64,000 nucleotides of DNA. Origin: Nitrospirota bacterium. GTDB taxonomy: Bacteria; Nitrospirota; Nitrospiria; SBBL01; JAADHI01. The notes below the pieces were generated by a model. The model did no database searches. It was not told where the DNA came from and saw only the letters and a list, made by a program, of their open reading frames with translations. Every line of letters begins with the position of its first letter. Position 1 is the stretch's first letter. Below, piece after piece: positions 41,735 to 52,318 of this stretch. A program made the translations under genes and the position numbers. The stretch is taken from NCBI GenBank assembly GCA_029261215.1, contig JAJDBT010000016.1:1-64000 (forward strand). Reading direction: 5' to 3'.

Positions 41735-43520
41735 TTATTTTAAAGTTCTGACGCAACGGAAACCGACATCGTTGTTCCTTCTCTCCGGTAGGCTGTTGAC
41801 GCGGCTCGCGCAATGCGCGATCTCCTGAATGAAGTTCCAGGAGCCGCCGCACAGCATCTTGGTCTCCTTATCCTTGTCATACCAACGGTCAGTCCACTCC
41901 CAAACATTGCCCACCATGTCGTAGCAGCCATAGGGGCTGATGCCGTTGGGGTAGCGGTCCACCCGAGAGGTGCTTTTTATCCCGGATGTCTCTGTGTTGC
42001 ACTTTTCTGTGTCAAAGTCATCCCCCCATTGGTGACGGGATAGATGTCGATCTCAAAGGGTGTTTTGGTCTCTTCCGGGGTTTTATCGCCCCCGTAAAGA
42101 AAGGAACCCGCCGGAACCTTGGCCATCTTATCGAAGCCGCTGGGTGCTTCCATCTCTGCCGTTTCGCTTTTCTCTTTCTTTTCCTCGCTGCTCTCCACCA
42201 CGGCGCTTGAGGTAAAGAGTTCACTGAGCGCCTCGGGCTCGACATTAAAATTCCGAAGCAAGTCGGCGAGTTCCTTTTTTTGAATATAGGGCTGTAGGTT
42301 GTCGGGCACTTTCTCAAGGTCTTCCTTGGGGATGTCCCAGTGGGTTTTGGTGTTGAGGGCGGCGTCTATTTTTTTGATATTCTCCTGAAAGGTATAGAGG
42401 GTCTGCCGGTTGTCCTTGATCAGGCTGCTGAGCTTGGGATAGGCATAATCCAGGATGTTCCAGTATAAGAGGTGTCGAAGGTGACCGCTTTGTTTCTGTT
42501 TTTAAACAGCCCCTCCTGAAGATTCAGGTTGTTTAAAAAGCGCTTGATCCTTCTCGGGTTATTTTTGACCGCTGCGCTGATGATTGAAAGGTGCGGCAAG
42601 ACCGCTTCTTTCGACTGGGGACTAATCCGCTCGATGTAGGATTGGCAATCTTCCAGAGAAATCTGAGGCAGGTTGAAGGTGACTTGGACGATTTTGTCCA
42701 TAAATTGATCGGCATCTTCACCATAGGTTTCTTTTAAGGCTTTTTCGATGATGTCATTCGCCGCACCGAGGACAAAGATACAGCCCTCCTTGTCCATAAA
42801 AAGCTTGATGGTTTCGAGGACTTTCAGGATCTTGTCTTTGGGACAGCGGTCGAGATCGTCGATAAAAATAACCAGCGCCCCTTTTCTATCGTCTGGGGTT
42901 TCATCGGTCCTGATTTTTCGACGCCCTTGAAGATAGGCCCACATGAGGTCCTCAAAAACAGTCTGGAAGGTATCGTAGAAACCGAGCTTTTCTTTGTGTG
43001 GTAATTCCGAGAAAAAGGTACTGATATCCAGCAAGCCTCCGGTCAATGCTTTCGAAAGTTCTCCAACGACCTTTCCCTTGTCGAGCATTTGAGTCAGTTT
43101 TTCGAGCGCTCCCGTGCATTTCTTGAAAAAGTCATCCCGATTCATGGTCTTAAAGATCTCTTCGATCAATGCGGCCAGGATTGCATCCTCCTCCTGATAT
43201 TTCCAGGGGCTAAACCAGACGGTTTTACAGTTTCGATAAAGATCTTCGGGCTTATCTTTTCCGATCACCTCAAGCTGGCTGATGACCGTTTGCATCAAGG
43301 TTGTTTTACCCGATCCCCACTCGCCATAGATCCCGATTACAAGCGGTGTTGTGTTTTCTTTGTTTGCTATCAGTTCTGCAAGGGTTTTGGCATAGGCATC
43401 AAAACCAAAGAGGTCCGATGCTTTTTTAGGATCGTCGCTGATAATCCGGACAGGGGTGTTCCCCGCTGTTGCAGTCTTTTTTTTGGGCAATTTAATGCTC
43501 CTTTTATTGAAATTGGACAC
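41735..43520 (-). pseudogene. Decayed KAP-family P-loop NTPase fused to a C-terminal formylglycine-generating-enzyme (SUMF1/FGE) domain
   Basis: KAP: LVIGIYGEWGSGKTTLMQTV, LVIFIDDLDRC; continues in another frame as LYWNILDYAYPKLSSLIKDNRQTLYTFQENIKKIDAAL...; FGE: VPAGSFLYGG...FEIDIYPVTN and WGDDFDTEKCNTETSG...GCYDMVGNVWEWTDRWYDKDKETKMLCGGSWN...VGFRCVR, with the FGE middle missing. Confidence 0.85.
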
Positions 43521-43530
43521 GCTTTAAGAG

Positions 43531-43652
43531 CGCCCCCACCCTAACCCTCCCCCGCTTGCAGGGGAGGGGATTGCCTTAAATGGTGTTCACCTTCCATTTT
43601 TATCTTTTCCTCCCTTCCCCTTGAAACGGGGGAAGGGCCGGGGATGGGGGCC
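43531..43652. repeat. Imperfect inverted-repeat (REP/MITE-like) intergenic element
   Basis: Left arm CGCCCCCACCCTAACCCTCCCCCGCTTGCAGGGGAGGGGA; right arm reverse complement GGCCCCCATCCCCGGCCCTTCCCCCGTTTCAAGGGGAAGGGAGG. Confidence 0.7.
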
Positions 43653-43675
43653 TGTTTTGACACTTCTCCCACCGC

Positions 43676-44062
43676 TCAGGATCTTGATTTCACCGACCGC
43701 CGCCATACCCATCCATAAATCGCGAAATTAATCGCCACAACGAACAAACCCATACCAATCTGCATGTCGCGTGTCAATTTTGCGGGATAGATAATCGGCA
43801 GAATGTAGTGTTCAATGAACCCGCCTTCATAACCCGCGCCGCCGGCCTGTGTTCTCAGCCAGTTTTCAAGCGGGGTCAATGGGCAGCCCCAGCCGAAACA
43901 TTCAACAGAAACAGCCCAAACGACAGCTGACAGATGCAAGGACATCCAGCGCGGCCATTTTAAAACCAGAAAGCCGCCCAGCGTCGCAAACAAGATAAAC
44001 AGGAGGTGCAGGATGACGACGATGTCGGCTAAAAAGGGATAGGGCATGTTGCTAATGTTCAA
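43676..44062 (-). CDS. DUF2784 membrane protein
   Basis: ADIVVILHLLFILFATLGGFLVLKWPRWMSLHLSAVVWA...CPLTPLENWLR. Confidence 0.88.
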   Translation of the reverse strand: MNISNMPYPFLADIVVILHLLFILFATLGGFLVLKWPRWMSLHLSAVVWAVSVECFGWGCPLTPLENWLRTQAGGAGYEGGFIEHYILPIIYPAKLTRDMQIGMGLFVVAINFAIYGWVWRRSVKSRS

Positions 44063-44086
44063 ATCCGGAATTTGATTTGGGGGGCT

Positions 44087-44476
44087 TTAGCCCGTTTTTT
44101 TTGCCCGCGCAATCAGTTCGATTTCGTAGCCGTCCGGAGCATCGATGAAAATGAACTGGCTGCCGGAAGCGCTTTTTGTGGGGCCGTCGGTGATGGGGAT
44201 GTTTTTCGCCTTTAAAGCAGAGAGCGTGTCTTCCATATTGTTGACTTCAAAAGCGAGGTGAACGAGATCTTCCTGAACCTGAACCGGCCCACTAGCGGAA
44301 AATTCGCAGAGTTCGATCAATGTATCGCTCTTGGGCACCGATAAAAAAGCCAGTTTGGAGCCGCGGGGGGACTGGTGTTGTTCCACAAGACTGAGGCCGA
44401 TGATTTCAGTGTAAAAACGGAGGGTCTCTTCCATGTTTGAGACCCGCATGCGGACATGCAACAGTGTGGTAATCAT
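44087..44476 (-). CDS. VOC-family protein, lactoylglutathione lyase-like
   Basis: LHVRMRVSNMEETLRFYTEIIGLSL ... FIDAPDGYEIELI. Confidence 0.88.
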   Translation of the reverse strand: MITTLLHVRMRVSNMEETLRFYTEIIGLSLVEQHQSPRGSKLAFLSVPKSDTLIELCEFSASGPVQVQEDLVHLAFEVNNMEDTLSALKAKNIPITDGPTKSASGSQFIFIDAPDGYEIELIARAKKTG

Positions 44477-44497
44477 TTTTTTAGACCCGATAAAAGA

Positions 44498-45307
44498 TTA
44501 ACGGTCGTGGCAAACGAGACAAAGGGTCGCAGCCGGGGCTCTGAGAAAAGGGCGAACGCTTTCGTTGTGAGGATTATGACAGCTATCGCACTCCAGCATG
44601 CCGCCTGTGGTGCGAACCAGTGTGGATAAATGGTCCACACTGGAAAGGTTCTCTTGCGGCAAGTCGAGATAGGAGGAGGTATTTGATGTCGGCAAAACCA
44701 GTCCATTCGCTTGCTGGTCGGGAAGCGCCCAATATCGCGAGCGGGTCACGGTTGGATTCAGAGGCGTAAATCGGCCATCGGGCCTCCGGGGATAACGAAT
44801 GGAGATGGGATGATCTACACGGCTCAAAGGCGGCGCCCCCCGCACACCGGACATGCCGTTAAAGGGGACATTGGCTGTCGCGCCGATCCGAGGATTATCG
44901 ACATTAATGCCATGCATGTCCGTACCCAATGCGCCGTCATGACATGAGAGACAAACCAGCGAAGGCCCTGTCGGGTGATTATAGGGGTGTTCTTTGAGCG
45001 GCAGGGTTTGCTGGGTTGTGTACGTCGTCTCGGAGTGGCTTTTGTCCCACAAAGGCGGCGGCTGAACAACCTTCACGGCTTTTTCTTTGGGGGCTTCTGA
45101 TTGATCATCCACATGCGTTTGCCCTGGCAAACCATCGGTATGACAGATTGTACAGCTGTTTGTGCCTTCGGCCATTGGGGCGGCGATGAGATTATGTCGT
45201 GTTTGATTGACGGCTTCAAGCGGGGAGGCTTCGATGATGCCTGTTTGTGGAGACAGGCTTGTGAGCATAAGAACGGTTCCCGCAATTTGAAGTCCTCTTT
45301 TAATCAT
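44498..45307 (-). CDS. Exported multihaem cytochrome c (doubled CxxCH type)
   Basis: Four CxxCH motifs: CTICH, CLSCH, CDSCH, CLVCH; signal peptide. Confidence 0.85.
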   Translation of the reverse strand: MIKRGLQIAGTVLMLTSLSPQTGIIEASPLEAVNQTRHNLIAAPMAEGTNSCTICHTDGLPGQTHVDDQSEAPKEKAVKVVQPPPLWDKSHSETTYTTQQTLPLKEHPYNHPTGPSLVCLSCHDGALGTDMHGINVDNPRIGATANVPFNGMSGVRGAPPLSRVDHPISIRYPRRPDGRFTPLNPTVTRSRYWALPDQQANGLVLPTSNTSSYLDLPQENLSSVDHLSTLVRTTGGMLECDSCHNPHNESVRPFLRAPAATLCLVCHDR

Positions 45308-46662
45308 TTTTTAGCCCCTATTTTTGCCTCGACTAACGCGCACAAGGTTTTGGACATTTCTGAAATGACCGCATGGTCTTCCCCTTCGATCATGACCCGA
45401 AGCAGAAGCTCTGTCCCCGAATAACGAACCAATATTCGTCCGGTGCCCGCCAGCTTTTGTTCACAGTCTGAAATGGTTTGCTGGACTTCAGGGATATCCG
45501 CCAAATCTCGTTTCTCTCTGACATAGACATTTTCCAAGACCTGCGGCAAGGCCGTCATGCAATTTGTGATTTCTGAAACGGATCTTCCGCTTCGCACGAT
45601 GAGGGAAAGGAATTGAAGCGCTGTAACCAGGCCATCCCCTGTCGTATTATAATCCAGAAAGATGACATGACCCGACTGTTCACCGCCTAAATTATAGGCC
45701 CCCTTTACCATGCGTTCAATCACGTAACGATCTCCGACCTGTGTCCGAAGCACATGGATGCCTTTGGGATTGAGCGCCAATTCCACACCCATATTACTCA
45801 TTTGGGTCGTGACAAGGGTTTCGCCCTTTAATCGCCGATCTTCCTGCATGGCGAGCGCAAATGCTACAAGCAGGGCATCGCCATCCACAACATTTCCGTG
45901 CTCATTGACGAGGATCACCCGATCCGCATCACCATCGTGCGCGATGCCAATATGGGCCGCATGCTCAATCACCGCTTTTTGTAAACTTTCAGGGTAAAGA
46001 GAACCACATTGATCGTTAATGTTGGTTCCATTGGGGTTGTTATTGATCACAACCACATCTGCGCCCAACTCTCTCAGTGCCATCGGCGCAACCCGGTAGG
46101 CCGCGCCGTTCGCGCAATCCACCACAACCTTAAGGCCTTGAAAATCAAGTCCCTTCGGTAAAGAATTTTTCACAAATTCAATATAGCGGCCTTCGACATC
46201 ATCGATTCGGAAGACTTTCCCGATTTCTTTTGCTGTTGGGCGGATTGCGTCAATTTCCCCAGAAAAAAGCAGGTTTTCAATCTGGTTTTCAACATGATCG
46301 GGAAGCTTGAAACCATCTTTTGAAAAGAATTTAATCCCATTATCCTGAAAAGAATTATGGGAAGCGGAGATCATCACACCCGCATCGACGCGAAGACTTC
46401 GGGCAAGAAAGGCAATGGCCGGTGTCGGAAGCGGCCCCACGAGAATGACATCAACCCCCAGAGAACAAATTCCGGAGGTCAGGGCCGACTCGATCATGTA
46501 ACAAGACAGGCGGGTATCTTTCCCGATGACGATACGATGCCGTCCCGCCTTGTGCTTAAAAATATGGGCAGCGGCGCGGCCAAGCTTCATCGCGGTTTCA
46601 ACCGTCATCGGCTCAATATTTGCGATGCCACGGACACCATCTGTTCCGAAAAGCTTTCCCAT
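45304..46662 (-). CDS. glmM: Phosphoglucosamine mutase
   Basis: [60 protein letters not shown]. Confidence 0.98.
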   Translation of the reverse strand: MGKLFGTDGVRGIANIEPMTVETAMKLGRAAAHIFKHKAGRHRIVIGKDTRLSCYMIESALTSGICSLGVDVILVGPLPTPAIAFLARSLRVDAGVMISASHNSFQDNGIKFFSKDGFKLPDHVENQIENLLFSGEIDAIRPTAKEIGKVFRIDDVEGRYIEFVKNSLPKGLDFQGLKVVVDCANGAAYRVAPMALRELGADVVVINNNPNGTNINDQCGSLYPESLQKAVIEHAAHIGIAHDGDADRVILVNEHGNVVDGDALLVAFALAMQEDRRLKGETLVTTQMSNMGVELALNPKGIHVLRTQVGDRYVIERMVKGAYNLGGEQSGHVIFLDYNTTGDGLVTALQFLSLIVRSGRSVSEITNCMTALPQVLENVYVREKRDLADIPEVQQTISDCEQKLAGTGRILVRYSGTELLLRVMIEGEDHAVISEMSKTLCALVEAKIGAKK

Positions 46663-46681
46663 GTTGGTCTCTTGTTAAGTC

Positions 46682-47548
46682 TTAATGATCCATGCCGGGC
46701 ATACCAGGCATTTGTGGCGGAGGCGAGGATGCAGCCTTTCGAAGGGCCTCATCATTGATCACAACCTTGGCCTTCGCCTTGAGCTGATCGATTTCCCAGT
46801 TAATCATTGTACCACGCAGGGCCTGAAGTTGTGCCGGAGTTAAGGTTTCGTATTCTCCAGGAGGCCGTGATGCCGATTTACGAATAATATGGTAGCCGAA
46901 CTGACTTTTTACGGGGCCGCTGACTTCATCTTTTTTCATCGCAAAAGCGGCATCGGCAAACTCTTTAACCATGCGGTCCCGCGTGAAAAAGCCCAAATCT
47001 CCGCCACGCGCCGCACTCGCAGGATCGATAGAAACTTCTTTGGCCAGCGTTTCAAAAGCCGTCCCGCCATCCAGTTTTTTCTTGGCGGCTTTCGCTTCGT
47101 CCTCTGTTTTCACCAAAATATGACTTGCTTGCACTTCACCAAATTCAGCCTTGTTTTTATTGTAATAGGCCTTCATCGCGGCTTCAGTCACTTTTTCCTG
47201 AATAATTTTATTGACCATTTCGTTAATGACAAATTCCTTGGTCAATTCTGAAATACGTTCTTTAATTTCATTACTTTTTTCGAGACCGTTTTTAATGCCC
47301 GCCTGATTTAAAACTTCCCGTGCGATCAAGAGGTCGAGCAGCTCTTTTTTCCCCTCATAGGAATTAAAATTCCCTTGCCCTTCCTGTGTGAGGCGGCTCA
47401 TGCGTTTTTCAAACAAGGCCGTCGAAATCGAAACCCCATCCACATTTGCAATTTCATCGGAAGGGCCCGCATAAAGATTTGGGGTCAAAGAAAAAACCGA
47501 AAACACAATTAGGACAAAAAGAGTGCTACTTACTTTTGAGTTTTGCAT
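46682..47548 (-). CDS. Parvulin-type peptidylprolyl isomerase (SurA/PrsA-like)
   Basis: EVQASHILVKTEDEAKAAKKKLDGGTAFETLAKEVSIDPASAARGGDLGFFTRDRMVKEF. Confidence 0.93.
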   Translation of the reverse strand: MQNSKVSSTLFVLIVFSVFSLTPNLYAGPSDEIANVDGVSISTALFEKRMSRLTQEGQGNFNSYEGKKELLDLLIAREVLNQAGIKNGLEKSNEIKERISELTKEFVINEMVNKIIQEKVTEAAMKAYYNKNKAEFGEVQASHILVKTEDEAKAAKKKLDGGTAFETLAKEVSIDPASAARGGDLGFFTRDRMVKEFADAAFAMKKDEVSGPVKSQFGYHIIRKSASRPPGEYETLTPAQLQALRGTMINWEIDQLKAKAKVVINDEALRKAASSPPPQMPGMPGMDH

Positions 47549-47766
47549 TAAAATCCTCCATTAAAAAAAGCCGACAATATTCTACCTTTAAAAAGAATAA
47601 AAGATCAACGGGTTTTATGGCACATCGCATCACAGGACAAATCGCCTGTGTTCCAGCGAATTTTGATGTTTTCAATTCTTGACTTCGAGAGGAGGAGCCC
47701 GTAAAATTTGAGGCTCTAAACCCTTGTTAATTCATATAAATCAAGTTTGATTATAAGGATTTTTTT

Positions 47767-48234
47767 GTGAGATGGGCAGCCTGGATCGCGACCTGCGGCG
47801 GCATCGGATATTTTCCATACTTCCCCGGAACCATCGGCAGCCTCGCCGGGCTTCTTCTTTTTCTCCCATTGCGGCATCTCTCTATTCCAAGCTACACGGT
47901 CTTTCTGATCGTCCTTTTTGCGCTTGGGGTCTACACCGCCACGGCAGCGGAACCTTATTTCAAAAAAAAGGACGCAAGCCACATTGTGATTGATGAACTG
48001 CACGCCATCCTGTTTGTTTGTTATCTGCTTCCCCCTACTTATGCCTGGTGGATTGCCGGGTTTATCGTCTTTCGTTTTTTCGATATCAAAAAGCCGCGCC
48101 CCATTCGAAGATTTGAAAAATGGCCGGGCGGCTGGGGCGTCATGGCCGATGACTCCGTTGCCGCACTCTATACCGTCGCAGTGCTTCGCCTGGCTGACTT
48201 TTTTATCCGTATGGGGAATTTTAAGTTTGGATAA
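47767..48234 (+). CDS. pgpA: Phosphatidylglycerophosphatase A
   Basis: IATCGGIGYFPYFPGTIGSLAGL, IVIDELHAILF, RFFDIKKPRPIRRFEKWPGGWGVMADD. Confidence 0.93.
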   Translation: MRWAAWIATCGGIGYFPYFPGTIGSLAGLLLFLPLRHLSIPSYTVFLIVLFALGVYTATAAEPYFKKKDASHIVIDELHAILFVCYLLPPTYAWWIAGFIVFRFFDIKKPRPIRRFEKWPGGWGVMADDSVAALYTVAVLRLADFFIRMGNFKFG

Positions 48235-48739
48235 CCCTGAACTCACAAATGCATCCACCCCGACAGACAATGAAATTGAAACACACATTGGGGCCTTGCT
48301 CATCCAAAAAGGCTGGAAAATCTCAGTCGCTGAATCCTGCACAGGAGGCAGAATCGCAAGCCGCCTCACACGCGTCGCGGGAAGCTCTCGTTATTTTGAA
48401 TCCGCCTGCATAACCTACAGCAACAATTCCAAGGAACGCCTGCTCTCTGTTTCACACGCCCTGCTCGAAAAAAAAGGCGCAGTTTCGGCCGAAATCGCCA
48501 GGGCAATGGCCGAAGGCATCCGAAAAAAAGAAGCTGTGGATCTGGCTTTATCAGTGACCGGTATTGCCGGCCCTGGGGGGGGCAGTCAAGAAAAGCCGGT
48601 CGGGCTCGTCTACATCGCCCTTTCTGATTTAAAACAAACCACCGTGACCGAGCACCATTTCCAGGGAAATCGGGAACAAATCCAGGCTAAAGCGACACAA
48701 ACCGCACTTGAAATAATCAAACAGGCGCTGAGCACTTAA
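48227..48739 (+). CDS. pncC: CinA-family nicotinamide-nucleotide amidase
   Basis: ISVAESCTGGRIASRLTRVAGSSRYFESACITYSN, SVTGIAGPGGG; probable TTG start overlapping pgpA (the ORF-track start is too early). Confidence 0.88.
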   Translation: MDNPELTNASTPTDNEIETHIGALLIQKGWKISVAESCTGGRIASRLTRVAGSSRYFESACITYSNNSKERLLSVSHALLEKKGAVSAEIARAMAEGIRKKEAVDLALSVTGIAGPGGGSQEKPVGLVYIALSDLKQTTVTEHHFQGNREQIQAKATQTALEIIKQALST

Positions 48740-48868
48740 TAATAATCTGCAAAAATGATATAAAGACCCTCAAATAGGGAAGCCGTGCTTCGAACAAGCA
48801 ATTGAACGACATCGTTCGTTGATTTAAAGCATCACACCACCGTGACGAATTCATTTTAAGGAGATCAA

Positions 48869-49903
48869 ATGGCAGAAAAGGGGAGTAAAGAGAATAATAA
48901 AGAGGGCGCACTAGAACTCGCCATGTCACAAATTGAACGGCAATTCGGGAAAGGTTCAATCATGAGGCTCGGAGCAGGCGATGTGCCGGAGCACATTCCC
49001 GTCATTTCCACCGGCTCGCTCGGACTCGACATGGCCCTGGGAGTGGGCGGCGTCCCGCGCGGCCGGATCATAGAAGTATTTGGTCCCGAGTCTTCCGGGA
49101 AAACCACCCTCACCCTTCATATCATCGCCGAGGCACAAAAATTAGGCGGCACAGCCGCATTCGTTGATGCGGAGCACGCCTTGGATATTCATTATGCCCG
49201 CCGATTGGGGGTCAACAGCGATGACCTGCTGATTTCACAGCCCGATACAGGCGAGCAGGCCCTCGAAATCACCGAAACCCTCGTCCGAAGCGGAGCGCTG
49301 GATGTGGTGGTCATCGATTCAGTCGCCGCCCTCGTCCCCAGAGCGGAAATTGAAGGCGAGATGGGCGATTCCCACATGGGCTTGCAGGCCCGCCTGATGT
49401 CGCAGGCCCTGAGAAAACTCACGGCGGCCATTTCAAGATCGAAAACGTGCGTCATTTTTATTAACCAGATTCGCATGAAAATAGGCGTCATGTTTGGCAA
49501 TCCGGAAACCACCACAGGTGGGAATGCCCTTAAATTTTATGCATCCGTTCGGCTCGACATTCGTAGAATCGAGACTATCAAAGAAGGACAAGAGGCAACC
49601 GGAAACCGGGTCCGGGTCAAGGTGGTCAAAAACAAGGTATCGCCCCCTTTTCGGAAAGCGGAGTTTGATGTACTCTTTAATGTCGGGATTTCTAAATTGG
49701 GAGAACTGCTGGATCTCGCGATTGAAAAGAAAATCGCGGACCGAAGCGGGGCATGGTATTCCTATAAAGATCAGCGCCTGGGGCAAGGCCGGGAAAATGC
49801 CGTTAAATTCCTGGGAGAAAACCCGAAAATGGCGGCCGAGATAGAAAAATTAATCCGGGAAGAAGCGGGACTGCTGAGCTCAAAACCTGCGGTCGAAGGG
49901 TAG
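48869..49903 (+). CDS. recA: Recombinase RecA
   Basis: [66 protein letters not shown]. Confidence 0.99.
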   Translation: MAEKGSKENNKEGALELAMSQIERQFGKGSIMRLGAGDVPEHIPVISTGSLGLDMALGVGGVPRGRIIEVFGPESSGKTTLTLHIIAEAQKLGGTAAFVDAEHALDIHYARRLGVNSDDLLISQPDTGEQALEITETLVRSGALDVVVIDSVAALVPRAEIEGEMGDSHMGLQARLMSQALRKLTAAISRSKTCVIFINQIRMKIGVMFGNPETTTGGNALKFYASVRLDIRRIETIKEGQEATGNRVRVKVVKNKVSPPFRKAEFDVLFNVGISKLGELLDLAIEKKIADRSGAWYSYKDQRLGQGRENAVKFLGENPKMAAEIEKLIREEAGLLSSKPAVEG

Positions 49904-49998
49904 GGCAATATCATTTAATCGTTTCTTCAATGAGCCATTCCCCAGGAACAGTGGTAAGCTCTTAGGGATTTACTTCACTTCAGACATGGAGGGTTCAC

Positions 49999-51141
49999 AT
50001 GAATATCGACACCTTGTTAAAGGCCTCGATGGAGACGGGCGCATCCGATCTTCATATCAAGGTGGGCGCTTCGCCGATGGTGCGCATCAATGGACAACTT
50101 CAACCGCTGGCACAATTTCAGCGAATGGGGAAAGATGAGATTACGGCCCTGGCCTTTTCCGTGCTTAGCCCAGCGCAGAGAGAAACGTTTAAAGAAAGTC
50201 GAGAAATTGATCTCGCCTACGGCGCAGCGGGTCTGGGGCGTTTTCGGGTCAGCATCTTCATGCAACGCGGCACCGTCGCGGCCGTTTTTCGGGTAATCCC
50301 AAGCAAAATCCTCTCTTTGAACGATCTGGTTTTACCCGATGCAATCCAGAAACTTGCCATGGAGCATCGTGGCCTTGTATTGGTCACCGGCACCACTGGA
50401 AGCGGAAAATCAACGACGCTCGCCTCAATCGTCGATATCATCAACACCACACAAACCTCAAATATCATCACCATTGAAGATCCCATAGAATTTCTGCACC
50501 GGGACAAAAAAGGCATTGTGAGCCAACGGGAAATTGGCATGGACACCGATTCTTTTGGCGGCGCCCTCCGCTCTGCCCTGCGACAGGACCCGGACGCCAT
50601 TATGGTCGGAGAAATGCGTGATTTTGAAACCATCAGCACAGCCCTCACCGCCGCTGAAACCGGACATCTGGTGTTAAGCACCCTGCATACCCTGGATGCC
50701 ACCGAAACCATCAACCGCATTATTTCGGTCTTCCCGCCCTATCACCATGATCAGGTGCGCATGCAGCTCGCCACTGTTTTAAAGGGCATTATTTCACAAC
50801 GCTTGATTCCGCGTTCCGATGGCGCCGGACGTGTCCCCGCCGTCGAAGTCATGATCACCACTCAAACCATTGCGGAAGCCATTACGGATTCTGAAAAAAC
50901 ACGTAACATTCACGACATTATCGCCGCAGGAAAATCACAATACGGGATGCAGACCTTTGATCAGTCTATTTATGGTCATTTTCAGAACGGCATCATTTCC
51001 TATGAAGAAGCCCTAAAATGGACCAGCAACCCGGAAGATTTTGAACTGAAAGTGAAAGGCGTTGAAAGCACAAGCGAGAGCTGGGACAATGCACAAGGAC
51101 AAACAAGCGGGGAATCAGAATTTGAAATCGACCGCTTTTGA
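49999..51141 (+). CDS. pilT: Type IV pilus retraction ATPase PilT-like
   Basis: GASDLHIKVGASPMVRINGQL, GTTGSGKSTTLASIVDIIN, ALRQDPDAIMVGEMRD, AAETGHLVLSTLHT. Confidence 0.95.
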   Translation: MNIDTLLKASMETGASDLHIKVGASPMVRINGQLQPLAQFQRMGKDEITALAFSVLSPAQRETFKESREIDLAYGAAGLGRFRVSIFMQRGTVAAVFRVIPSKILSLNDLVLPDAIQKLAMEHRGLVLVTGTTGSGKSTTLASIVDIINTTQTSNIITIEDPIEFLHRDKKGIVSQREIGMDTDSFGGALRSALRQDPDAIMVGEMRDFETISTALTAAETGHLVLSTLHTLDATETINRIISVFPPYHHDQVRMQLATVLKGIISQRLIPRSDGAGRVPAVEVMITTQTIAEAITDSEKTRNIHDIIAAGKSQYGMQTFDQSIYGHFQNGIISYEEALKWTSNPEDFELKVKGVESTSESWDNAQGQTSGESEFEIDRF

Positions 51142-51607
51142 GGATTCCATTGCATCGGCGAAAAAAACGGCCTACAAACTATTATCCTATCGCGATCACA
51201 GCTCCCATGAAGTCATTAAAAAACTGCGCGCAAAAGGCTTTTCAGAAACAACCATCACCCAGACCCTCTCTTTCCTAAAAAAAATTCAACTGATTGACGA
51301 CCCAAAATTTGTCCGGGAGTGGTCTCGCTTTCGGGTCGAGCGGGACCACTATGGGCCATTCCGTCTTCGAGGGGAACTCCTAAAAAAAGGATTCTCGCCG
51401 GAAGAAATTGATCCCCTTGTGCGAGATCTTTCCCAGGAATATGACATTTTATCTGTTATCGAGCACGCCCTGACGCAGCGCTATAAAGACCTTTCCGAAC
51501 TTCAGGAAGAAAAGCCCCGCCGCCGCGCTTTTGACTATCTTCGCCGAAAAGGACATGACACCCACGCCATCCTGGCCGTCTTTAGAAAAATCGGAATCAT
51601 CTCCTAG
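51089..51607 (+). CDS. recX: Regulatory protein RecX
   Basis: KTAYKLLSYRDHSSHEVIKKLRAKGFSETTITQTLSFLKKIQLIDDPKFVREWSRFR. Confidence 0.88.
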   Translation: MHKDKQAGNQNLKSTAFEDSIASAKKTAYKLLSYRDHSSHEVIKKLRAKGFSETTITQTLSFLKKIQLIDDPKFVREWSRFRVERDHYGPFRLRGELLKKGFSPEEIDPLVRDLSQEYDILSVIEHALTQRYKDLSELQEEKPRRRAFDYLRRKGHDTHAILAVFRKIGIIS

Positions 51608-51671
51608 CACCTCCTCATCGCACCGACAGAACAGGGTTATTTTTGTCTTGAATTTTACCGACCAGTCAACT

Positions 51672-52277
51672 ATGATGAGGGTTATGGGACGGACGAGCGA
51701 TGCAAAAACGCGCATTTTGGAAAGCGCGCAAGCCCTATTTTATGCACGAAGCAGTGAAAATGTCGGCGTACAGGAAATCTGCACCCATGCGGGGGTTCAA
51801 AAAGGGAGCTTTTATCACTATTTTTCATCCAAAACCGAACTCATCCTCGCGGTCGCGGCCCGTTACAACAGCGCCACTTGTGAGCATCTTGCCAAGACCG
51901 TCTTCTCCCAAAATAGGCCAGCTCTGAAAAAGATAGACCACCTTTTTGAAGTGGTCTATCTTTTTCACAAAAAAGCCAAGTTGGAAACAGGAAAAGTGCA
52001 GGGCTGTTTCAATATCAATCTCAGCGCCGAACTCAGCACTCAAGATCCAGACATCCACCAAAAACTCGCACAGCATTTATCTGACAGCATCGTCCCGATT
52101 GAAGCCGTGCTCAAGCAGGCTCTTGAAGATGGATCGCTCAGCACTACAGTGGATACACACAACTCAGCGGAAGCGATTTTTGCTTACCTGCAAGGACTGG
52201 TTGTCATGGCCAAAGCCCAAAACGATCCGGATGTGATTCGCCGTCTCTCAAAAGGGGTCAGAGCCCTCATCAAATAA
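51672..52277 (+). CDS. TetR/AcrR-family transcriptional regulator
   Basis: DAKTRILESAQALFYARSSENVGVQEICTHAGVQKGSFYHYFSSKTELILAV. Confidence 0.93.
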   Translation: MMRVMGRTSDAKTRILESAQALFYARSSENVGVQEICTHAGVQKGSFYHYFSSKTELILAVAARYNSATCEHLAKTVFSQNRPALKKIDHLFEVVYLFHKKAKLETGKVQGCFNINLSAELSTQDPDIHQKLAQHLSDSIVPIEAVLKQALEDGSLSTTVDTHNSAEAIFAYLQGLVVMAKAQNDPDVIRRLSKGVRALIK

Positions 52278-52318
52278 ACACGCGAAACAATTCAACCCAA
52301 AGGAGAAGGAGAACAAAC

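Noticed and set aside
41735-41962. FGE C-terminus (GGSWN...NNDVGFRCVR) as a diversity-generating retroelement target
   Set aside because: No reverse transcriptase gene or template repeat found nearby, and the gene is frameshifted; it looks like plain decay
47716-48369. 217-aa minus-strand ORF
   Set aside because: Antisense to pgpA and the CinA-family gene, both clearly recognisable
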